From NCBI GenBank assembly GCA_045596625.1, contig JAZOCU010000054.1, forward strand, positions 124,001 to 188,000: 64,000 nucleotides of DNA, read 5' to 3'. A program made the translations under genes and the position numbers. This document shows, piece by piece, positions 15,896 to 23,822 of this stretch. A model generated the notes under the pieces. The model saw only the letters and a program-made list of their open reading frames with translations. It was not told the DNA's origin and searched no databases. How positions within the stretch are numbered: position 1 is the stretch's first letter; each line of letters opens with the position of its first letter. Origin of the DNA: Firm-04 sp045596625. Its GTDB lineage: Bacteria > Bacillota > Clostridia > Oscillospirales > Ruminococcaceae.

Positions 15896-16788
15896 GTAAG
15901 AAGGTTACTTATGCATCGGATTCCTCTAGTTATCAGACTACTGTTATCGTGAAGTCAGTGTTCATTTTTATTGGACTCCTTATTCTCACGATCATCTGTT
16001 TGCTGCCTATTGCAATCCTCTTTGTAAACGCTACCCGCGACCATAACGATATCATCAATGAAGGTATCTCACTGATCCCCGGTACTAATATACTCAAAAA
16101 CTTGAAGGTTTTGCAGACAAATGATCTCTATAAGATCATTTTCCATCCGCTGATCTCCATGAAAAACAGCTTTATTATTGCCGGCAGCTGCTGTGCTCTC
16201 ACCGTATTTTTCTCCGGTCTCACAGCATATGGTCTGGTCGTTTATGATTTCAAACTGAGCGGTCCGATGTTTACTTTCATTCTGGCTGTTATGATGGTTC
16301 CTACTCAGGTTACCTCTGTTGGTTTCTTGAACCTGATCATTGATATGGATCTGCTGAACAGCTACATTCCGCTCATCGTGCCTTCGATCGCTGCTCCTGC
16401 TATCGTATTCTATATGCGTCAATATATGCTGTCCTCCTTCCCGTTGGATATCATTGAAGCAGCTCGTATCGACGGCTCCAGCGAATTCCGTACCTTCCTC
16501 ACCATCTCCATTCCTATGATGAAGCCCGCATTTGCTGTGCAAGCAATCTTCGCTTTCATCCAGAAGTGGAACGACTACTACACTCAGTCTCTCGTACTCG
16601 TTTCTTCCAGAACTGAGCAAATGACAATTCCGCTCATGGTACAGGGCATTATCTCTGAGGATAAAGCGTTTGATAACGGTGCGAACTATCTGGCAATTTC
16701 TATGTCGATTCTCCCCGTTGTTATCGTTTACCTCGTTTTGTCCAAGTATATCATTGCCGGTGTTGCCGCCGGTGGTGTGAAGGAGTAA
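15892..16788 (+). CDS. Sugar ABC transporter permease, MalG/UgpE type
   Basis: This 298-residue partner permease has about six membrane segments. The EAA loop reads EAARIDGSSEFRTFLTISIP. It pairs with the preceding permease to form the transmembrane channel. It is the last gene of the importer operon and is followed closely by a terminator. Confidence 0.92.
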   Translation: MSKKVTYASDSSSYQTTVIVKSVFIFIGLLILTIICLLPIAILFVNATRDHNDIINEGISLIPGTNILKNLKVLQTNDLYKIIFHPLISMKNSFIIAGSCCALTVFFSGLTAYGLVVYDFKLSGPMFTFILAVMMVPTQVTSVGFLNLIIDMDLLNSYIPLIVPSIAAPAIVFYMRQYMLSSFPLDIIEAARIDGSSEFRTFLTISIPMMKPAFAVQAIFAFIQKWNDYYTQSLVLVSSRTEQMTIPLMVQGIISEDKAFDNGANYLAISMSILPVVIVYLVLSKYIIAGVAAGGVKE

Positions 16789-16802
16789 TCTTTCGCTATT
16801 TC

Positions 16803-16839
16803 AAAAAGCACAGTGTCGATTCGGCACTGTGCTTTTTTT
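16803..16839 (+). terminator. Terminator of the sugar importer operon
   Basis: A stem of about 12 bp (arm AGCACAGTG plus CGA) ends in seven T residues. The GGAGG ribosome binding site of the next gene follows immediately, so that gene either depends on read-through or has a weak promoter of its own. Confidence 0.85.
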
Positions 16840-16853
16840 GGAGGTTCTTTTTT

Positions 16854-17621
16854 ATGGATTCCATGGTTTCTGTCAGTGCATTTGCAGCTGCGCTCGATGC
16901 TGCGAACCACGATCTTGGCTGCAATGGCATCGGCACGCTCCATGAGCGCACACTGCACCTTGTACTCAAATATTATTTCGCACCCGATCCTGCCTGCCAT
17001 GAACGGCCTCTCGGTGGATTTGTCGCTGATGCCGTCACTGAGGAGGGGGTGTTTGAAATCCAGACACGAAATCTCAGTCGCCTCAAAGAGAAACTGCAAG
17101 CTTTCTTACCGCTCTGTCCTGTCACTGTGGTTCATCCTATCTGTGCGCCCAGATGGATTCTCTGGGTGGATGAAAATGGCGTGGTGCAATCCAAACGAAA
17201 ATCACCAAAGAAAGAAACAGTGTATACAGCGTTGCGTGAGTTGTATGGTCTGCGGGATCTTCTCGATCATCCCAACCTTCGTATTGCAATTTGTGAAACG
17301 GAAGTTGAGCTCTATCGCTGTATGAATGGATATGGCAAACAAAAAAAAGTCCATGGAGAACATATTGATCGCGTGCCGATCGCACTGCATCATGTGCATT
17401 TGCTGGAATCGCCTGTCGACTATGTTCGTCTGCTGCCCGAAAAGCTTCCCGCACAATTCACTGCGGCTTCTCTTGCGGCAGCCTGTGCCATTTCTACGGA
17501 AGATGCAAGATTTCTGATCAATCTTCTGCAGCGATTTTCCATGGTGCAACGTATCGGCACAGAAAACAGAGCTCGTCTTTGGCAGTGTACTCCCCTTGCC
17601 TGCGAGATCATCAGGGGTTGA
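16854..17621 (+). CDS. Conserved clostridial protein of unknown function, possible PD-(D/E)XK-like fold
   Basis: This 255-residue soluble protein has an N-terminal block (LHERTLHLVLKYYFAPD, then GGFVADAV and GVFEIQTRN) that looks like the core of a restriction-endonuclease-like fold, with Asp59, Glu68 and Gln70 in the positions of D...ExQ and an early Glu31. A basic segment (QSKRKSPKK) follows. The C-terminal 70 residues look like a winged helix (FTAASLAAACAISTEDARFL). I recall similar uncharacterised proteins in Clostridia but know no function. GGAGG lies 9 bases before the ATG. Its last codons and stop run through the right attachment-like core and into dpaA codons, so its C-terminus is defined by the junction. 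Confidence 0.65.
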   Translation: MDSMVSVSAFAAALDAANHDLGCNGIGTLHERTLHLVLKYYFAPDPACHERPLGGFVADAVTEEGVFEIQTRNLSRLKEKLQAFLPLCPVTVVHPICAPRWILWVDENGVVQSKRKSPKKETVYTALRELYGLRDLLDHPNLRIAICETEVELYRCMNGYGKQKKVHGEHIDRVPIALHHVHLLESPVDYVRLLPEKLPAQFTAASLAAACAISTEDARFLINLLQRFSMVQRIGTENRARLWQCTPLACEIIRG

Positions 17622-17622
17622 T
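17597..17622 (+). other. Right attachment-like site of the dpaA intervening element
   Basis: The arm TGCCTGCGAGATCAT (17597-17611) is the imperfect inverse of the left arm. After CA comes the shared core GGGG (17614-17617), and then dpaA codons resume with GTT GAT TTT. Joined ends would read arm, CAGGGG, arm: a 15-6-15 imperfect palindrome centred on a GG dinucleotide. Confidence 0.65.
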
Positions 17623-17763
17623 TTTCAAGCCGCATCTGCACAAGGTATTCCTGTGATCTGGGCGCTTTCCTTGCCGGGACGCACAGCACCAGTGACTGCC
17701 GGCATCGTTGTTGCCGATACTATACTCGCTATGCTTGCCGAAGGGGGTGCGGTAAATGGCTGA
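17614..17763 (+). pseudogene. dpaA: Dipicolinate synthase subunit A, C-terminal fragment of interrupted dpaA (spoVFA)
   Basis: The 49 codons starting GVDFQAASAQGIPVIWALSL and containing PGRTAPVTAG match the C-terminus of DpaA. Together with the middle fragment they give an uninterrupted family motif, DLASKPGG followed by VDF. The frame is intact, and its stop overlaps the start of dpaB by 8 bases (ATGGCTGA), the native coupled arrangement. Upstream of the core, this frame reads unrelated sequence belonging to the inserted segment. Without excision this fragment could not be translated as part of DpaA. Confidence 0.85.
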
Positions 17764-18346
17764 TCTTCAGGGATGTCGTTTAGGTTTTGCTCTTTGCGGT
17801 TCTTTCTGCTGTGCACAGAAGGCGCTTTTGGCAGCTCGAGCCTGCGTTGAGAATGGTGCCCGGCTTGTCCCCATTGTATCGGAACACTTTGCTGAAATTA
17901 CCACCCGATTCGGAACACCCTCTCTTTTTCTCGAGGAGCTTGCTCTTCTGAGCGATAATACGATCATTCGTTCCATTCAGGATGCCGAGCCCATCGGACC
18001 GCAAAATCTGACCGATGTATTGGCTGTCGTTCCATGTACCGGTAATCTTCTCGCAAAGCTTTCTGCCGGAATCACCGACAATACTGTTACTATGGCGATC
18101 AAATCCCACCTGCGAGGCGGCAAGCCGGTTGTACTTTGCATCGCTACCAATGATGGGCTTTCAGCTTCCGCTCGCAATCTCGGTGATCTGCTTAATCGTA
18201 AACATTACTATTTTGTTCCCTTCGGGCAGGATTCGCCTATGAAAAAGCCGACCTCCCTGGTGTCCGATTTTTCTCTGGTGCCCGATACCATTGCTGCAGC
18301 CTTACAACACACGCAGCTCCAACCGATTTTGCTGCACAGCTCGTGA
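17756..18346 (+). CDS. dpaB: Dipicolinate synthase subunit B
   Basis: This 196-residue flavoprotein-fold subunit works with DpaA to convert dihydrodipicolinate to dipicolinic acid in the mother cell. Motifs: GFALCGSFCCAQKAL at the N-terminus, VVPCTGNLLAKLSAGITDN with the family Thr-Gly-Asn, GGKPVVLCIATNDGL, and NLGDLLNRKHYYFVPFGQD. Length is normal for the family (about 200). The start overlaps the dpaA stop and is preceded by GGGGGTG. The gene is intact although its partner is interrupted, which argues against simple decay of the pathway. Confidence 0.93.
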   Translation: MADLQGCRLGFALCGSFCCAQKALLAARACVENGARLVPIVSEHFAEITTRFGTPSLFLEELALLSDNTIIRSIQDAEPIGPQNLTDVLAVVPCTGNLLAKLSAGITDNTVTMAIKSHLRGGKPVVLCIATNDGLSASARNLGDLLNRKHYYFVPFGQDSPMKKPTSLVSDFSLVPDTIAAALQHTQLQPILLHSS

Positions 18347-18353
18347 ATATCTC

Positions 18354-18382
18354 TTGATTTTTTTACCATATTATGCTATGAT
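18354..18382 (+). promoter_or_regulatory. Sigma-A promoter for the YfhO-family gene
   Basis: TTGATT and TATGAT are separated by 17 bases, about 70 bases before the TTG start. Confidence 0.65.
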
Positions 18383-18452
18383 ATAGAGTAGTTGCGGTTT
18401 TCTATTCACCGCTGCTGCTCTTTTTTTGTTTCTGATCGGAAGGAGGGTTCTC

Positions 18453-21179
18453 TTGCTGCAGCATTCGTCGAATTCAAAAAAACATCTCACCGATTGTCTG
18501 ACATATTGCTGCAATGCGGTTTTCGCACTTGCTTTGACACTCTTGTTGTTTTGTGGATTCTATCGCTTTTTCGGAATCTATCCTTTTGGAGATAAATCCA
18601 TTGTTTGGTGTGATATGGAGCAACAGGCTGTTCCGCTTTTACTGCAATGCAAACGCATCCTTGAACAAGGCGATTCGCTGCTCTATCACCCGCTGAATGG
18701 CGGTGGAATGAATTTTTATGGGGTATTCTTCTTTTTCCTCAGTAATCCGTTTTCCTTTCTGGCATTGTATACAGAGCTTCCTATTCCGCTGCTGATGAAT
18801 CTGCTGGTGCCGCTAAAGCTTTCTCTTGCCGCTGCTGCTGCAACGATCTGGCTGAAATATCGGTATCCAAAGCTATCCCGCGCGCCGCTGCTTTTACTGA
18901 GTCTCATGTATGGCTTCTGCGGCTATGGCTTATTTTACTATCAGAATCTTATGTGGCTGGATGTGCAGGCATTGATTCCGTTACTGCTTCTTTCCTTGGA
19001 TCTTCTCCTGCGAAAGGGTGCTATGCTCCCCTATTTGCTGACCATCAGCCTGCATATGGTACTATGCTATTATCTTGGCTATATGACCGTATTGTTTTTG
19101 CTGCTGACAGTAGGATTATCCGCCATATTTACCATATCGAAAGCAAAGCATTCCCTGCACCTGGCCAAATTCTGGTTAGGCAGTTGTTTGGGTGCTTTGC
19201 TGACTGCTTTTGTATGGCTGCCATCCTTTTTACAGGTCATGCGATCTGCCCGCGGCGGCAGTCTCATTGAAAAGCTTGCCAATAATCAATTCTTCGGCGG
19301 ACTGTATGATAAAATCGCACTGCTTGCGGTAACCGGTATCGTTTTCGCCGTACTGCCTTTTTTATGGAAAAAAAGCACCGCTGCCTCTATGCAGGAATAT
19401 CGGATGCGTCTCTGTCTGTTTGTTCTGCTGTTACTTGCTACCATCTTGGATCCTATCAATTCAATGTGGCATACCGGCAGCTATCAGGCATTCCCCTATC
19501 GCTGGGCATGTTTCCCTATCCTGCTTTGTCTGACCTTTGCTGCCAAGTTGATCGCGGAACCTGCACCGATATCTGCTGCGCGTTCTTCTTTGAAAAAATC
19601 AGATCTGCTGCTGCTGATCTTGCTGCCGCTATGTGCTTTGCTTTCAGAGGGGCTGCTGTTGGCTTTCGCCCGCGAGGATATGCTCTCCTATGTAAAAACA
19701 CTCTGGATCGATCAAAAGAATCTGCTGCTGCTGCTGATTCCTTTGATCCTCACCGTTCTCGGCTATGGATTCGCATTGCTGTGCTATCATCGCCGCCGGA
19801 TCGGTGTTCGACTCCTTACCGTTTTGTGTGCTGTACTGTTTGCAGGTGAATGCGTCCTAAGCGTCTCCTGCTATATAGGACTGAGTGCTGAAACCGATGA
19901 TCTGTACACCGACACGGTTTCTGCTGCAGATCGCATTGAGGATGACCGTTTTTATCGTCTAAAGCTCACCCGTAAATATACACATGCCAATATGGTTGGT
20001 GCTTTGGGATACCCAACCATGGCGCATTACACCTCGCTGACCCGTGAAGACTATATGCGCGGTGTCAAAAAAATGGGATATAGCTCCTATTGGATGGAGG
20101 TTCCCTCCACAGGCGGCACAGTACTGACGGATGCGTTATGGGGTATCCGCTATCAACTCGGCCAAAAATCCGATTTTCCGGAATGGGTCACCTCCATCTG
20201 GACCGATTTCCGACTTTCTATTGGAGAAAGTGCGATCACTGCACCGCCTGTCATCCATGCGACCTGTGATCCCGAGACCATTGCCGAGCTGCCCGATGGC
20301 TCCAGAGCCGATGTGCAGGCATATCTGGCAAAACAAAAGCTCGGATTAGATGACCTTATCATCTCCTATCCTGCAACAAAGCAAGAAAACCTGACTCTCG
20401 AAACAACCGATGATGGTTCCGCTGCCTGTACCATCACGGATCCGGAAAAAGACGCACAGATCACCTTCTCCTTCTTCGTATCCGGCAAACAAGCCCTGTA
20501 TTTTGATCTGTATAGTCTGACCGGCACGGAGATCGGCAATCCCAGAAATGAAAGCGTTTCTGTCAGCATCAACAGCATCAGTAAAGAGAGAAACTATCCC
20601 CAGAATTCGATCAACGGCCTCGTTTATCTGGGTTGCAAGGAAAATACCTACGTAACAATACGTGCGAAAGTTCACAAGAATTTCAAGTGCGAAAGCTTTG
20701 GTGTATTCGGAATACAACTGGATCCGCTTGCCGAAGCCACAGAATCACTGCCTCAAGCAGATCTGGCATTCAATCAACGTACCTACACAACAACTACGGT
20801 TTCTCCGGAAGAGGGTATCCTGATCTTTGCCATTCCCTATGATGAAGGCTTTTCTGCCACAGTTAACGGCGAATCTGCTGAGGTGTATCGTGTCAACACC
20901 TGTGAAATGGCTGTGCGTGTACCTTCCGGTGCGGTTACGGTATCGCTGCACTATACCCCGCCCGGTCTCGTCCTAGGCTTGGCGATGAGCCTATCAGGCT
21001 TTGTCCTTCTCTTGTTGTATGCGATTCTACGAAGAAAAATCACACCGCAGCAAACAGAACGCATTTGCCGATTTGCTTTTCCGCTCACAAAAGCAACTTT
21101 TGTTCTTGTAGTACTGGCGATTTATTGTTTCCCGTTGATCAGCATTGCAATATTTAATATGCTAAATTTATTTACTTGA
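18453..21179 (+). CDS. YfhO-family polytopic membrane protein (GT-C-like)
   Basis: This 908-residue protein has about 12 membrane segments in residues 20-500, an extracytoplasmic soluble region from about 505 to 840, and further membrane segments near the end. Early blocks typical of YfhO proteins are visible (WCDMEQQAVPLLL, HPLNGGGMNFYGVFFFFLSNP, LMYGFCGYGLFYYQNLMWLD). YfhO proteins are GT-C glycosyltransferase-like and add sugars to surface polymers such as lipoteichoic acid; the acceptor here is unknown. The start is TTG, preceded by GGAAGGAGGG; the frame upstream runs over that site. It stands alone between its own promoter and terminator. Confidence 0.85.
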   Translation: MLQHSSNSKKHLTDCLTYCCNAVFALALTLLLFCGFYRFFGIYPFGDKSIVWCDMEQQAVPLLLQCKRILEQGDSLLYHPLNGGGMNFYGVFFFFLSNPFSFLALYTELPIPLLMNLLVPLKLSLAAAAATIWLKYRYPKLSRAPLLLLSLMYGFCGYGLFYYQNLMWLDVQALIPLLLLSLDLLLRKGAMLPYLLTISLHMVLCYYLGYMTVLFLLLTVGLSAIFTISKAKHSLHLAKFWLGSCLGALLTAFVWLPSFLQVMRSARGGSLIEKLANNQFFGGLYDKIALLAVTGIVFAVLPFLWKKSTAASMQEYRMRLCLFVLLLLATILDPINSMWHTGSYQAFPYRWACFPILLCLTFAAKLIAEPAPISAARSSLKKSDLLLLILLPLCALLSEGLLLAFAREDMLSYVKTLWIDQKNLLLLLIPLILTVLGYGFALLCYHRRRIGVRLLTVLCAVLFAGECVLSVSCYIGLSAETDDLYTDTVSAADRIEDDRFYRLKLTRKYTHANMVGALGYPTMAHYTSLTREDYMRGVKKMGYSSYWMEVPSTGGTVLTDALWGIRYQLGQKSDFPEWVTSIWTDFRLSIGESAITAPPVIHATCDPETIAELPDGSRADVQAYLAKQKLGLDDLIISYPATKQENLTLETTDDGSAACTITDPEKDAQITFSFFVSGKQALYFDLYSLTGTEIGNPRNESVSVSINSISKERNYPQNSINGLVYLGCKENTYVTIRAKVHKNFKCESFGVFGIQLDPLAEATESLPQADLAFNQRTYTTTTVSPEEGILIFAIPYDEGFSATVNGESAEVYRVNTCEMAVRVPSGAVTVSLHYTPPGLVLGLAMSLSGFVLLLLYAILRRKITPQQTERICRFAFPLTKATFVLVVLAIYCFPLISIAIFNMLNLFT

Positions 21180-21199
21180 TATCAACGCGTTATTATCGA

Positions 21200-21247
21200 A
21201 AACAGCACAGCAGATAGTTTGCAAAAACATCCGCTGTGCTGTTTTTG
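21200..21247 (+). terminator. Terminator of the YfhO-family gene
   Basis: An 11-12 bp stem (arm AAACAGCACAGC) with a 21-base loop is followed by TTTTTG. Confidence 0.85.
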
Positions 21248-21487
21248 TGTGTCAAAATAATGCACTGTTCTTTCATATAATACACCAAAATCATTATTCG
21301 ATGGTGGAATCATTTTATCATTTTCATGAAATTTACAGTATGCTCATAATATCTTCACCGTTCGTTCATAAAAAATGGTTATAATATATTCATGTTAATT
21401 CTAACTAAATAGGAAACTCCGGTACACGGCAAAAGCCGGGCCGACAGCATATCTCACTGTATTTGTTTTGAATTGTATTAGGAGTAT
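21248..21487. other. AT-rich leader of the ROK regulator gene
   Basis: This gene-free stretch contains a good TATAAT at 21380-21385, but no convincing -35 at standard spacing (TTCACC lies 20 bases upstream of it). A short GC-rich hairpin possibility (CCGG with GCCGG) lies near 21420-21442. I see nothing else. Confidence 0.35.
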
Positions 21488-21493
21488 ATGAGT

Positions 21494-22708
21494 ATGGAAA
21501 CAAAAGGCATCAGTAAGCTCGATTTGAAGCGGCAAAACCGCAAACAGATCCTGCACGTAATTCGTGAACACGGCCCCACTTCTCGAGTGGATATAGCATC
21601 TCAGCTCTCCTTGACGCGCGCTGCTGTAACGATCATTACCAATGACATGATCGAACAGGGCGTTCTGACAGAGCTTGGCGAAGCGCCTGTTGATTACGAT
21701 AATCTTAAAAAAGGCAGACGCAAAATTCTCATCGGCATCCATAATAACTATAAATTTGTATTAGGTGCCATGATCAATGAAAATGATATCAGTGTTGGCT
21801 TAACCAATCTTGCCGGTGAAGTGCTGGATAAGGATTTTATGCCCATCGATGAAACCACAGATCAACAGGATATCATTTCATTTATTGCTTCCACCTGTCA
21901 TCAAATGATGAAAAACAGTAATCTGACGACAAAGCAGGTGCTGGGCCTGGGCGTTGGTATTGTGCCCATGCGCTGGGAACAGATGCGCGCTGAGATCAAG
22001 GAGGATGCTCCTGATTTTTCCAAACTCCGCTATATGCTGGAGCTGGAACTGAATATTCCTGTGCATTGCGGGAATGCCATCGCACTGTATGCTATGGCAA
22101 ACTTAGATTATACAAAGGGTTCTCATCAGAATCAACTTCTGCTTTATCACGGCAGACAGTATAATCTCGCTGTCATCAGTGATAACGCTTTGCTGCGGCG
22201 CTGTGTTCTGCGCACCGACAACATCGGTCGTGTCATTATCAATCCGGGCGGTTCCAAAGCCGAGGGATATCCCGATGGCTCAGTACACGCCGAGTTGACG
22301 CAGCCCGCTATTACCGAACGGATCAAATCCATTTTCAGCGCTGACCAAACACCCATTCTGTATACACTTTGCAACGGCGATCCGGCGCAATTTACCATTG
22401 AAAAATCCAATGCGGCCTATGAACAGAACGATCCCGGTGTCTCTGCTGTTCTGGATAACGCCCTGTATATGCTGGCATCTTTACTGCATAACATGATGCT
22501 GACGCAGTTTGCAGATCATGCAATTTTGCAAAACTATCACTTTACTGCCAAAGCATTGACAACTCTGCGCAGCTATCTCCATGAAATTTCCGGCATTGAG
22601 CAGAGTGACCGCGTGGTTTTAAGCCATATGGATGCTGAAAAGAGCTTCCTTGCCGGTTGTATCTACGCCGCCGATACCATGTTCTTCGCACAAGGCGGTT
22701 TATTATAA
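21494..22708 (+). CDS. ROK-family transcriptional regulator (NagC/XylR type)
   Basis: This 404-residue regulator has an N-terminal winged helix (about 8-70; NRKQILHVIREHGPTSRVDI, LTRAAVTIITNDMIEQG) followed by a ROK domain (about 80-395; VLGLGVGIVPM, IPVHCGNAIALYAMANL). The usual ROK zinc motif CxCGxxGCxE is absent, so sugar binding may be altered. The second ATG (METKGI) is preferred: GGAG is 9 bases from it but only 3 from the first ATG. It stands alone between terminators; its target genes are unknown. Confidence 0.85.
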   Translation: METKGISKLDLKRQNRKQILHVIREHGPTSRVDIASQLSLTRAAVTIITNDMIEQGVLTELGEAPVDYDNLKKGRRKILIGIHNNYKFVLGAMINENDISVGLTNLAGEVLDKDFMPIDETTDQQDIISFIASTCHQMMKNSNLTTKQVLGLGVGIVPMRWEQMRAEIKEDAPDFSKLRYMLELELNIPVHCGNAIALYAMANLDYTKGSHQNQLLLYHGRQYNLAVISDNALLRRCVLRTDNIGRVIINPGGSKAEGYPDGSVHAELTQPAITERIKSIFSADQTPILYTLCNGDPAQFTIEKSNAAYEQNDPGVSAVLDNALYMLASLLHNMMLTQFADHAILQNYHFTAKALTTLRSYLHEISGIEQSDRVVLSHMDAEKSFLAGCIYAADTMFFAQGGLL

Positions 22709-22753
22709 TGCTATTCCTCCCCCTTTTCTCATAATACACTCTCCTTTTAGGCA

Positions 22754-22790
22754 GAAAACAGCGGCGAATCGACGATTCGCCGCTGTTTTC
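22754..22790. terminator. Bidirectional terminator between the ROK gene and degV
   Basis: An 18-bp near-perfect hairpin (arm GAAAACAGCGGCGAATCG) has A-run and T-run flanks, so it can end transcription from both convergent genes. Confidence 0.9.
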
Positions 22791-22826
22791 TTATAAAATC
22801 GTATTGTCATTCAAAAAGATTACCGA

Positions 22827-23720
22827 TCAATCCGGCATTGCACCTCTTCGCACCTGCCGAATCACAAGACCTACTACCTCCGGACCGGCGTTGCAGGTTA
22901 CAGTTGCGCCGATCTTCCACTCTATTGCAGGGGGATATCCAAGCTGCTTGGTCAATACCGCCGCCAGCTCTTTTGCAAGTGTATCGTCCTTCCCTGTCAT
23001 AATCAAATAGGGTGTGTGCGGAATCATACGTTCTCTGGCGATCTCAACAAGTTTTGGAATGATATGCTGTTCTCCGCGCACCTTATACAGGATCGTATTT
23101 TTACAGTCTGTGATTTCGCAGACAGGTCTCAGACCCAGCAGCTCACCGGCAAACGCTGCCGTTGCGCTGATTCTGCCGGAGCGCTTGGCATATTTCAAAG
23201 TCAGCGGTACAAAATAAACCGATGCCGAAGCAGTCCAATCCTCCAGATAATCGATCATCTCCTGCACAGAAGCGCCTCTGCGAAGCATTTTTCCGGCTTC
23301 AACCACCGCATAGCCATAGGTTGCAGTATAGTTTCTGCCGTCAACCAGATGGATCTGCATAGGACGATCCTGCTGCATATCCTCTTGATAAAATTGATCT
23401 CGCGCCATGATCGCATTGCCATATGTTGCAGAACCGCTGCTGCCGATGGTCACATAGATCACATCGGTATAACCCTCTTGATAAAGTGCCTCAAAAGCCT
23501 CGCGGAGCTCATAGGGAGTCAGCTGTGCCGTTGTGGGATATTCCTTTGCGGTAGCGATCTTCTCATAAAACTCTTCTTTGGTAAAGTCCTGCACTTCTCG
23601 ATAGCTTTCACCATCTACCGTAACAGGGAAACATAGCATCCGGATTCCCAATTCATCTGCCAAAGATTTCGGAATATCACTACAAGTATCAGTCATCAGT
23701 TTGATTTTCTCTTTCAGCAT
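22827..23720 (-). CDS. DegV-family fatty-acid-binding protein
   Basis: The 297 residues fit the DegV/FakB family, which holds a fatty acid in the cytoplasm and can present it to the FakA kinase. Motifs: KIKLMTDTCSDIPKSLADEL at the start, YPTTAQLTPYELREAFE, and TIGSSGSATYGNA. The ATG of MLKEKIK is preceded by AAAGGA; the frame upstream is not family-like. It is transcribed towards the ROK gene. No fakA neighbour is seen. Confidence 0.92.
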   Translation of the reverse strand: MLKEKIKLMTDTCSDIPKSLADELGIRMLCFPVTVDGESYREVQDFTKEEFYEKIATAKEYPTTAQLTPYELREAFEALYQEGYTDVIYVTIGSSGSATYGNAIMARDQFYQEDMQQDRPMQIHLVDGRNYTATYGYAVVEAGKMLRRGASVQEMIDYLEDWTASASVYFVPLTLKYAKRSGRISATAAFAGELLGLRPVCEITDCKNTILYKVRGEQHIIPKLVEIARERMIPHTPYLIMTGKDDTLAKELAAVLTKQLGYPPAIEWKIGATVTCNAGPEVVGLVIRQVRRGAMPD

Positions 23721-23822
23721 ATCATTGTCCTTTCTGTACGAAACGGTCATCCCGTCATGTACATTGACTGTTTTGTTGTCTATGTTGTAAGCTCTGTTTT
23801 CGATTTGCAGTAAAATCTGTTT

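Larger units (their letters stand above)
11731..17617. mobile_element. 5.9-kb intervening element interrupting dpaA (skin-like)
   Basis: The segment lies exactly between two in-frame pieces of dpaA. Its ends carry 15-bp imperfect inverted repeats beside a shared GGGG, the layout expected if a circular form had an att site with symmetric arms around a short core. Deleting 5,887 bp between the cores rejoins Lys-Pro-Gly-Gly to Val-Asp-Phe in frame. Cargo: a ComEA-like gene, a small unknown gene, a sugar ABC importer and a possible nuclease-fold protein. No integrase, resolvase, transposase or phage structural gene is visible, so recombination would need an enzyme encoded elsewhere. Excision during sporulation is inference by analogy with sigK skin and other sporulation-gene intervening elements. 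Confidence 0.65.

Noticed and set aside
11731..17617. Group I or group II intron, or intein, as the cause of the dpaA split
   Set aside because: The segment is full of independent protein genes with promoters and terminators on both strands, has no reverse transcriptase or ribozyme-like end sequences, and dpaA frames do not continue into it.
11731..17617. Insertion sequence or phage as the cause of the dpaA split
   Set aside because: No transposase, integrase or phage structural gene is visible, and there is no simple target-site duplication beyond the GGGG core.
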